Source: Thermoplasmata archaeon
Lineage (GTDB): Archaea > Thermoplasmatota > Thermoplasmata > Lutacidiplasmatales > UBA184
Reading direction: 5' to 3'
Assembly (NCBI GenBank): GCA_030043255.1
Contig: JASHYB010000040.1
Location: 1-8,568 of the forward strand
Length of the DNA stretch: 8,568 nucleotides
This document shows, piece by piece, positions 1 to 5,724 of the stretch (within the stretch, counting starts at the first letter, position 1; each line of letters opens with the position of its first letter). The translations under genes and the position numbers were made by a program. The notes beneath the pieces are model-generated. The model saw only the letters and a program-made list of their open reading frames with translations, was not told the origin of the DNA and made no database searches.

Positions 1-267
1 CGGACCCAGCGCCCCGCGGAGAACTCCTGGCTCATTCCGACCAGCCAGGTGATGTGCGCGGAGCTCCTGGTGCGCGCCGCCGAGCGCACCCATCGGACGA
101 TCCAGATCGTCGACGTCAATCGGCCCGGGGAGGACCGGCCCCTCGTCGAGCGGTTCGTGCAGGCCTCGGACGTGCTGCCGATCGCCGTCCGCGCGGACGG
201 GATGCGGCTGGTCGGCGCGGAAGCGTTCACCCCGAGCAACCTCCGGCGGTTCCTCGACTCGGCGTGA
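1..267 (+). CDS. C-terminal part of a probable thioredoxin-fold protein (5' end outside window)
   Basis: The frame is open from base 1 to the TGA at 265-267, giving 88 visible residues with no 5' end. The order of elements resembles the second half of a thioredoxin fold. A helix (AELLVRAAERTH) is followed by a beta strand ending in an acidic stretch (IQIVDVN), a second helix (LVERFVQASDV), a Leu-Pro where thioredoxins carry their cis-proline, a beta hairpin (IAVRADG / MRLVGAEAF) and a closing helix starting TPSNLRRFL. One cysteine is visible (position 19 of the fragment, in SQVMC), near where the resolving cysteine of a CxxC motif would sit, but no partner cysteine stands three residues before it. 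If the fold is right, it may therefore be a monothiol or redox-inactive member. The fold is inferred from pattern only; another small alpha/beta protein is possible. The ATG at 49 is probably internal, because the frame continues upstream in good codon usage. Confidence 0.5.
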   Translation, partial: RTQRPAENSWLIPTSQVMCAELLVRAAERTHRTIQIVDVNRPGEDRPLVERFVQASDVLPIAVRADGMRLVGAEAFTPSNLRRFLDSA

Positions 268-311
268 GGCCCGCCTCTTCGACGCCCGCTCGGGCGCGGG
301 TGGACGAACAA

Positions 312-337
312 TCGTTAAGTAGATACAATATTAACGA
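312..337. promoter_or_regulatory. Candidate MarR operator, inverted repeat TCGTTAA-N12-TTAACGA
   Basis: Two perfect 7-bp arms, at 312-318 and 331-337, are separated by 12 bp in the AT-rich island just upstream of the repressor's start codon. The left arm overlaps the proposed TATA element and the right arm falls between it and the start. A bound dimer could therefore block TBP or RNA polymerase. MarR-family dimers commonly bind dyads in their own promoters, so autoregulation is the natural reading. The dyad is seen directly; its binding by this protein is inferred. Confidence 0.6.
313..322 (+). promoter_or_regulatory. TATA-like box for the marR-MFS operon
   Basis: The AT-rich run CGTTAAGTAG is centred about 28-30 bp upstream of the ATG at 347, where an archaeal TATA box would lie if transcription began at or next to the start codon. 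The surrounding 309-346 stretch is strikingly AT-rich against the approximately 70% GC background. No Shine-Dalgarno precedes the ATG, which also fits a leaderless transcript. Confidence 0.5.
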
Positions 338-346
338 ACATAACCA

Positions 347-835
347 ATGTCGACCGCTCTCCGAGCCCCCGCGCGCCCGCCCCGGGAGGAGCGGCGCGAG
401 ACGCTGCTCCTCGAGAGCCTGTTCAACGCGAGCCGCGGCTTCCGCCACCGGCTCCGGCCGGAGCTGGAGCGCCAGGGCCTGACCTCGCCGATGTTCTGGG
501 CGCTCCACCAGCTCGTGCTGGACGGACCGATGAGCGTCGGGCGGATCGCCGGTGCCTGCGTCGTCACGCCGGCGAACGTGAGCGCCGCCCTGGAGCGGCT
601 CACGACCGACGGCCTGGTGCTGCGCGAGCGGAACCGGGTCGACCGGCGGGTCGCCCTGATCAGCCCCACGGCGCGCGGCCGCGCGGTCCATCGCGAGGTC
701 TGGAGCCGCCTCGCGCGGGTCATGCTCGGCTCGCTCGAGGGGGTACCGTCGTCCGAGCTGGAGGTCACCGCCCGCGTGCTGCAGCGGCTCGCGGAGTCGG
801 CCGGGAGCGACGCCGACCCGGAGAGGTCCCGATGA
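347..835 (+). CDS. MarR-family winged-helix transcriptional regulator
   Basis: A protein of 162 residues, a typical MarR length, probably a dimeric repressor that releases DNA when it binds a small phenolic or lipophilic ligand. An N-terminal helical dimerisation part (about 15-60) is followed by the winged helix-turn-helix. MSVGRIAGACVVTPANVSAALERL (about 62-85) covers the helix-turn-helix and recognition helix, and the wing (about 93-107) carries the family's characteristic DRR (D99-R100-R101) before an ISPTARGR strand-turn. The C-terminal helix (about 117-151) would complete the dimer interface. The ATG at 347 is the furthest upstream start possible, because an in-frame TAA lies at 341-343. 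The gene overlaps the downstream exporter by ATGA, so the two are cotranscribed. It probably controls that exporter and itself through the dyad at 312-337. The family assignment is firm; ligand and target are inferred from context. Confidence 0.9.
   Translation: MSTALRAPARPPREERRETLLLESLFNASRGFRHRLRPELERQGLTSPMFWALHQLVLDGPMSVGRIAGACVVTPANVSAALERLTTDGLVLRERNRVDRRVALISPTARGRAVHREVWSRLARVMLGSLEGVPSSELEVTARVLQRLAESAGSDADPERSR
820..826 (+). promoter_or_regulatory. Shine-Dalgarno for the MFS exporter inside the end of marR
   Basis: GGAGAGG lies 5 nt upstream of the ATG at 832, within the last codons of the regulator. This supports the 832 start and translation of the exporter as the second cistron. 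The first gene of the operon has no such site, a split often seen in archaea. Confidence 0.6.
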
Positions 836-2466
836 GCGGGACCCCCACCCTGACGGCGGCGGGGCTGCCGTACGACCCGGCGCGGGCTCGCACGCTGCTG
901 GTGATCTTCGCGCTGATGGCCCTGATGGTCACCTACGTCGAAACGATGGTGCTGCCGGCGTTCAAGCAGTTCCAGTCGTTCTTCGACCTGACCGGGGCCT
1001 CTTCGCTCGGCACGCTGGCCTGGATCCTCTCCGCCTACCTGCTCGTCGGGACCGTCGTGGTGCCGATCTTCGGCAAGCTCGGCGATCTCTACGGCAAGAA
1101 GCGGATGCTGGTGATCGCGATGACGGTCTACGCCATCGCGGTCGCGCTCGCCGGCTTCACCCCGAACATCGGGGCGGCTCTCGGCGTCTCCCGGCCGAAC
1201 CAGATCTACCTGCTGATCGCCGTGCGGGCGGTCCAGGGGATCGGGATGGGCATGTTCCCGCTCTCCTTCGCGATGATCCCCGAGGTCTTCCCCGCGGCCC
1301 GGGTCGCCCAGGGGCAGGGGATCATCAGCGCGATGTTCGCGGCCGGCGCGGCCCTGGGCCTCGCGGGCGGCGGCTACCTGGCCCAGACGTTCGGCTGGCA
1401 GATCACCTACCACACGGTGGTGCCGCTGGCGGTGGTGCTGGTCGTCCTCGCCGCGCTCCTGCTCCGCGAGTCGCCGGTCCACGGCGCGCCGGTGCTGGAC
1501 CTGCCCGGCGTCGCTTCGCTCGGCCTCGGCCTGGCGATGCTGCTGGTGGGGCTGACGCAGGGAGCGGTGTGGGGCTGGACCAGCTTCTCCGCCGCGCACC
1601 TGGGGGTCCTGCCCTGGGGGGTGCCCGAGTTCTTCCTGCTCTCGGCGGCGGCCTTCGCGTTCTTCGCCTGGCGTGAGCCCCGGGCGAAGAACCCGGTGAT
1701 CCGCTTCGAGGCGCTGAAGCCCCGGAACATCTTCGTGTCGAACCTCAACGGGGTGATCGTCGGCGCGCTGATGTTCTTCTCGTTCACGTCGGTGGTCTAC
1801 CTGGCCGAGCAGTACGGCGGTCCCGGGCTGAACGTGAGCGAGTTCACCTTCGGCCTGCTGGCGCTCCCGAGCGCGCTCTCCATGCTCGCCTCCGGCTGGT
1901 TCCTGGGCCAGGCGGTCTCGCGTTGGGGCCCCAAGCCGGTGACGCTGATCGGCTTCACCCTGATGGCCCTCGGCGGCCTCTGCCTGCTGTTCTTCCACGC
2001 CTCGACCTACGAGCTGGCGGCGTTCATGATCCCGCTCATGGTCGGCAACGTCGCCGCGCTGATCGCCATGTCGAACATGATCGTGCTCAGCGTCGACCGG
2101 GCCGAGCTCGGGGTCCAGACCGGCATGAACCAGACGTTCCGGAACCTGGGGACGGCGCTCGCGCCCGTGGTCACCTCGAGCATCCTGAGCAGCTTCACGG
2201 CGACGTTCGTCGTGCTCTACCAGGGCTTCCCGATACCGGTCGTGGAGCCGGACCAGACCGGCTACCGGGTCGTCTTCGCCGTGGTCGCGGCGCTGGCGGT
2301 CGCCGGGTTCTGCGTCAGCCTGTTCCTGCGCAACTACCGCTTCCTCGCGGACGGGACGCGGGCGGCGCACGGGGAGGCGGCGGGCGCCCCGACCGCCGGA
2401 GCTCCCTCGAGCCCGCGGGCCCCGGTCGAGGCGGGTCGCGCTAGCTCCGGCTCGAAGTTGGCGTGA
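832..2466 (+). CDS. 14-TM MFS multidrug exporter (DHA2-like), second gene of the marR operon
   Basis: A protein of 544 residues, probably a proton-coupled exporter of drugs or other lipophilic compounds in the cytoplasmic membrane. About 14 hydrophobic segments can be counted, starting near residue 22 and ending near 497, the DHA2 (EmrB/QacA) arrangement rather than the 12-TM one. MFS motif A appears between TM2 and TM3 as GKLGDLYGKKRM (about 79-90). Motif B is in TM4 as RAVQGIGMG. The antiporter motif C region in TM5 reads GAALGLAGGGYL and lacks the usual proline. The tail after the last TM (about 505-544) is rich in Ala, Gly, Pro and Ser and probably disordered. The ATG overlaps the marR stop and has a good Shine-Dalgarno. 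The 3' end overlaps the converging propeller gene by 26 bp and no T-rich terminator is evident. Substrate is unknown; the MarR partner suggests inducible efflux of the MarR ligand. Confidence 0.9.
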   Translation: MSGTPTLTAAGLPYDPARARTLLVIFALMALMVTYVETMVLPAFKQFQSFFDLTGASSLGTLAWILSAYLLVGTVVVPIFGKLGDLYGKKRMLVIAMTVYAIAVALAGFTPNIGAALGVSRPNQIYLLIAVRAVQGIGMGMFPLSFAMIPEVFPAARVAQGQGIISAMFAAGAALGLAGGGYLAQTFGWQITYHTVVPLAVVLVVLAALLLRESPVHGAPVLDLPGVASLGLGLAMLLVGLTQGAVWGWTSFSAAHLGVLPWGVPEFFLLSAAAFAFFAWREPRAKNPVIRFEALKPRNIFVSNLNGVIVGALMFFSFTSVVYLAEQYGGPGLNVSEFTFGLLALPSALSMLASGWFLGQAVSRWGPKPVTLIGFTLMALGGLCLLFFHASTYELAAFMIPLMVGNVAALIAMSNMIVLSVDRAELGVQTGMNQTFRNLGTALAPVVTSSILSSFTATFVVLYQGFPIPVVEPDQTGYRVVFAVVAALAVAGFCVSLFLRNYRFLADGTRAAHGEAAGAPTAGAPSSPRAPVEAGRASSGSKLA

Positions 2467-5400
2467 ACCGACTGCCCTTCGCGGCCCGGGCGCCGCTACC
2501 GGCATCGGCCAGCCGTACGGGCCGTGGGGAGGCGACCGGGATCGACGGAAGGTCGGCCGCCGGCATCAGGCTCGGCCGGAAGCCGATGACGACCGTCAGC
2601 GGGCCGCCGGCGACCAGGATCGAGCGCTGCGCGTTCGACGCCCGGTAGCCCGGGGGCTCGCCGGCCCGGTAGCGGTACGTCCCGTTCGCGAGCTCGACGG
2701 AGAGGTTCGCCGACCCGTTCGACCAGTGCGTGACGGAGAGGATCGTCACGCTCCAGTTGGTCCCGTTGGGGAGGTTCTCGGCCTGGAAGGTCACCGGATA
2801 GCGGGGCTCGACGAAGCCGACCAGGACCGTCACGGTGGTGCCGTCGACCGAGAAGCCGCCGGTCCGGTTGACGATCGACCAGCCCGCGATAGGCGTGACG
2901 GCGTAGCTGCCGTTGCCGGGCGCGGTGACGAAGGTGACCTCCGCCTTCTTGGTCGCCTTCGTCACCGAGCCGACGGTCACTTTCCAGACGTGCGCGGGCG
3001 TGAGCCCCGACTCCTCGAAGACGACGCGGGAGACCGCGACGGTGAACCGCACGGCCCGGGCGACCGCGGCGCCGGCGACCGTGAGGGTCCCGGCAGCGGG
3101 CGGGGTGTAGCCCGGCACCGCCCCCACCTCGTAGGCGTACCGGCCCGGGTAGACCGCCGGAAAGAGGAGGGAGGCCGTGCTGGCGCAGGAGGTCGCCACC
3201 AGGGTGACGCACCACGTCGTCCCGGACGGCAGTCCGCGTTCCTTGAACGTGACCGAGCGCGGGACCTGGGCGGTGAAGGTCACGCTGACCACCACGTTGG
3301 AGTTGGCGAGCGTCGCCGGGGACGACGGGGCGGGGCTCGCCGAGAAGTGGCCCGGCGTGGCGACGGAGAACGGGTAGGTGCCCGCCGGCTCGGCGAAGAC
3401 CAGCGAGCTCGCGTTGGTCGTTAGGGGCGCCCCGCCCACGCTGATCGTCCAGTTCGCGCCCGCGGGCAGGCCGCTCTCGACGAAGGTGAGCGTGTAGGCC
3501 GACGAGGCGAGCACGTCGAGCTCCGCGTCGATCGTGCTGGGCACCCACAGTAGCCCGTCCAGCGGGTCGACCACGACCGCCGCCGGGTTCGCCGGTCCGG
3601 ACAGGCTCGCGGCGATCCCGCCCGGGCCCAGGAGGAGCACGGCACCCTGGGAGCAGCCGACGACGACGAAGCCGCTCGCCACGTCGAACGCCGCGACGAC
3701 CGGGCTCTCGGGGCCCACCGCGACGCTCCCTACGACCGTCCCTCCGCTGAGGAGGCTCACGTTCTGCGAGCCGGAGTCGAGCACGTCGACCGTCCCGGTG
3801 GCGGGGTCGTACGCGGCGTTGACCGGCGACGTGCCCACCGCCACGGTCGCGGTCTCGGCCAGTCCGCTGTAGACCGATACCTCGTTGCCGTCGGTGTCGG
3901 TCACGTACACCAGGCCCCCGGCCCCTATCGTCACCGAGCTGGGCGAGGGTCCGGTGGGCAGTTCCGCCACCACCGTGGTGCCTTGCAGGACGGTCAGGTT
4001 CGAGCCGAGGCTGTTCGCCACGTAGACCAGGCCGCCGGTCGGGTCGTAGGCTGCCGCCACCGGGCTGCCCCCGACGACGGCGCTCGCGGCGACGGAGGTC
4101 CCGTTGACGACGGACACCGTGCCGTTGCCGCTGTCCAGCACGTCGATCCAGCGCTGCAGCCCGTCGTAGAGCACCCCGACCGGCTGGGCGCCGACCGGCA
4201 GCGTCGCGACCACGGACGTCGCGTTGAGCACCGACAGGTTGTTCGAGGCGTAGTTCGCGACGTACACCAGCCCGTCGGCCGGGTCGAAGGCGAGCGCGCA
4301 CGGCTCGCTGCCGACGGCGAGCGTCGAGAGCAGGACCGAGCCGTTGTAGACCTGGACGGCGTCCGCGGACTCCAGGGCGACGAAGGTGAGCCCGTTCGCC
4401 GGGTCGACGGCGACCGCCCGGGGGGCGTCCGGCTCCTCGAAGCTGCTCAGCACCGCCGCCCCGTCCAGTAGGGTGACGTTGAACGCCAGCTGCTGGGCGA
4501 CGTATACGACCCCGTCGGAGCTGTTCACGGCGAAGGCGACCGGATCCGCGCCGACCGCGACCGAGCCAACCTCGGAGGCGCCCGCGAGCACGGTGACGTT
4601 GGCCGACCGAGCGTTCGCCACGTAAACGTAGCCGTTGGCCGGGTCGTAGACCTCGGCGCCGGGATCCTCGCCGGCCGGGACCGTCGCCACCACGGTGGTG
4701 CCGTTGAGCACCGAGACCGCCGAAGCTCCGCCGTCGGCGACGTCGACCCAGCCGGCCGCCGCGTCGAAGGCGAGCCCGGCCGGGCCGCTGCCGACCGCCA
4801 CGGTGCCGACGACCGACGAGCCGGCGACGACGGCGACGGCGTCCGCGGCCGGCTCGGTCGCGAACAGCTCTCCGGAGGCCGGATCGTAGAGCAGGGTGGC
4901 GGGCTCCGCCGGCAGGGCGACGGAGGCGACGACCGCCGTCGCGGAGACCACGCTCAGGTTGCTCGAGTTCGTGTCGGCCACGTAGGCGTCGTCGTCGGCC
5001 GCATCGAAGGCCATCGCGCCGGGCAGCGACCCGACCGAGAGGTTGGTGACGAGCTTCGTGCCCTGGAGAACGGCGACCTGTCCGGCCGCTGCCTCGCTGA
5101 CGTACAGGAGATGGTGGACCGGGTCGTCCAGGATCGCGGTCGGCGTGGCCCCCAGGGCGATGGTCGCGACCCGGGCGGTGCCGCGGAGGACGCTGACGGC
5201 GTTCGACGCCGTGTCCAGGACGTAGACGGCTCCGGCCGCCCCGTCGAAGGCGCTCTCGGTCGGCGCGCGACCGACCCCGACCGTGCCCACGATCGAGGCG
5301 CCGGAGAGGATGCTCACGTTGTTCGAGGCGCCGTTGACGACGTAGACGAAGCCGTCGGCCGGGTCGTAGGTGGCGTTCTTCGGCTGAAAGCCGACCGGCA

Positions 5401-5599
5401 CCGTCGCGCTGACCGCCGGGAGCTGCGGGGCGGAGAGCCCGGCCGACGGCGGGCTGGCCGCGGTCGGCAGGGGGGAGGACGCCGACGGTCCCGCCGGGGC
5501 CGGGCGGACGGTCGTCCCCAGCCCGATCGGCCCGAGGGGACCCGCGAGCAACAGGCCCAGCAGAAGGGCCCCGGCTACGGCGATGACGCGTCGCGCCAC
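2441..5599 (-). CDS. Large secreted YVTN-type beta-propeller protein with four C-terminal beta-sandwich repeats
   Basis: A protein of about 1052 residues from a GTG at 5599-5597. I chose this start because it directly precedes a signal peptide (ARR, then hydrophobic IAVAGALLLGLLLAG). A longer frame reaches an ATG at 5734, but that adds a charged leader before the signal and overlaps the divergent gene's start. A GTG at 5665 is a second alternative. After a Pro/Ala/Ser linker (about 25-65) come about 16 repeats of 39-41 residues (about 69-698), with consensus YDPADGxVYVANxxSNNVSVLxGTxVVATVxVG; this is the YVTN/NHL-like propeller pattern, enough for two 8-bladed propellers. Four repeats of 75-82 residues follow (about 699-1009), each opening with VTFxExGLPxGTxW or a variant. 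The second has a cysteine pair (WCVTL...SCAS) that could form a disulfide. The last 43 residues are polar, without a membrane anchor. About 25 N-x-S/T sequons suggest surface glycosylation. The likely role is adhesion, binding or cell-envelope structure, inferred from architecture; no catalytic residues were recognised. Confidence 0.85.
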   Translation of the reverse strand: MARRVIAVAGALLLGLLLAGPLGPIGLGTTVRPAPAGPSASSPLPTAASPPSAGLSAPQLPAVSATVPVGFQPKNATYDPADGFVYVVNGASNNVSILSGASIVGTVGVGRAPTESAFDGAAGAVYVLDTASNAVSVLRGTARVATIALGATPTAILDDPVHHLLYVSEAAAGQVAVLQGTKLVTNLSVGSLPGAMAFDAADDDAYVADTNSSNLSVVSATAVVASVALPAEPATLLYDPASGELFATEPAADAVAVVAGSSVVGTVAVGSGPAGLAFDAAAGWVDVADGGASAVSVLNGTTVVATVPAGEDPGAEVYDPANGYVYVANARSANVTVLAGASEVGSVAVGADPVAFAVNSSDGVVYVAQQLAFNVTLLDGAAVLSSFEEPDAPRAVAVDPANGLTFVALESADAVQVYNGSVLLSTLAVGSEPCALAFDPADGLVYVANYASNNLSVLNATSVVATLPVGAQPVGVLYDGLQRWIDVLDSGNGTVSVVNGTSVAASAVVGGSPVAAAYDPTGGLVYVANSLGSNLTVLQGTTVVAELPTGPSPSSVTIGAGGLVYVTDTDGNEVSVYSGLAETATVAVGTSPVNAAYDPATGTVDVLDSGSQNVSLLSGGTVVGSVAVGPESPVVAAFDVASGFVVVGCSQGAVLLLGPGGIAASLSGPANPAAVVVDPLDGLLWVPSTIDAELDVLASSAYTLTFVESGLPAGANWTISVGGAPLTTNASSLVFAEPAGTYPFSVATPGHFSASPAPSSPATLANSNVVVSVTFTAQVPRSVTFKERGLPSGTTWCVTLVATSCASTASLLFPAVYPGRYAYEVGAVPGYTPPAAGTLTVAGAAVARAVRFTVAVSRVVFEESGLTPAHVWKVTVGSVTKATKKAEVTFVTAPGNGSYAVTPIAGWSIVNRTGGFSVDGTTVTVLVGFVEPRYPVTFQAENLPNGTNWSVTILSVTHWSNGSANLSVELANGTYRYRAGEPPGYRASNAQRSILVAGGPLTVVIGFRPSLMPAADLPSIPVASPRPVRLADAGSGARAAKGSRFTPTSSRS
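2573..3505 (-). repeat. Four beta-sandwich repeats with GLPxGTxW signature (protein level)
   Basis: Four tandem units encode approximately residues 699-780, 781-857, 858-932 and 933-1009 of the propeller protein. Their openings read TFVESGLPAGANW, TFKERGLPSGTTW, VFEESGLTPAHVW and TFQAENLPNGTNW. Each unit has a mid-domain YPFSV / YAYEV / YAVTP / YRYRA strand and ends with a valine-rich strand. I know this signature from surface and secreted proteins of Thermoplasmatota. The third unit is the most diverged, having lost the GLPxG form. Confidence 0.7.
3506..5395 (-). repeat. About 16 tandem 120-nt units encoding 40-residue propeller blades
   Basis: The DNA shows a strict 120-nt period. On the + strand, CGTAGAC/CGTACAC-type strings recur near 4021, 4261, 5101, 5221 and 5341, all multiples of 120 apart, each followed by a GTCGGCCGGGTCGTAG-like string. 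Blade length stays 39-41 residues while the residues diverge, so the units are old duplications held in register by fold constraints rather than fresh copies. Blades 4, 8, 13, 15 and 16 depart most from the consensus. Confidence 0.8.
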
Positions 5600-5625
5600 G
5601 GTCGGGCGCCGCGAGGACGTGCACT

Positions 5626-5635
5626 GGGGATAAGG
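5626..5635 (-). promoter_or_regulatory. Weak TATA-like box for the propeller gene
   Basis: Read on the - strand, CCTTATCCCC is centred about 32 bp upstream of the GTG start at 5599. It is the most AT-rich element near that start, and no Shine-Dalgarno precedes the GTG, so a transcript with a leader of only a few bases is plausible. The match to an archaeal TATA box is poor. Confidence 0.3.
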
Positions 5636-5693
5636 CTCTCCGGGGAACGAGCGTAGGAGCCGCACGTCCCGGCTCAACCGAAGCTGAGCGCAC

Positions 5694-5702
5694 CGCTTTT
5701 GG
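5694..5702 (+). promoter_or_regulatory. TATA-like box for the cDPG-synthetase-like gene
   Basis: CGCTTTTGG is centred about 27 bp upstream of the ATG at 5725, the spacing expected for leaderless archaeal transcription. It is the only AT-rich run in this part of the divergent spacer, and no Shine-Dalgarno is seen before the ATG. Confidence 0.4.
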
Positions 5703-5703
5703 A

Positions 5704-5717
5704 GCAGGCCGGCCTGC
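5704..5717. promoter_or_regulatory. Perfect 14-bp palindrome in the divergent promoter region
   Basis: GCAGGCC|GGCCTGC has no mismatch or spacer and sits between the TATA-like box and the ATG at 5725 (about -21 to -8 from the start). Its position suits a repressor operator. With this base composition a palindrome of this size is expected about once or twice in the whole window by chance, so only its location is suggestive. Confidence 0.3.
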
Positions 5718-5724
5718 CTCGGCC

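Noticed and set aside
283..296. Small hairpin CGCCC-GCTC-GGGCG after the first gene, as a terminator
   Set aside because: A 5-bp GC stem is expected often at this composition and no T-tract follows.
331..2505. 724-residue open frame on the - strand opposite marR and the MFS exporter
   Set aside because: The translation is Arg/Gly/Asp/Glu/His low-complexity text typical of an antisense GC-rich frame, while the + strand frames encode clear MarR and MFS motifs.
3506..5395. CRISPR-like or satellite array suggested by regular spacing
   Set aside because: The units are diverged, contiguous and in frame, and encode propeller blades; there are no identical short repeats separated by unique spacers.
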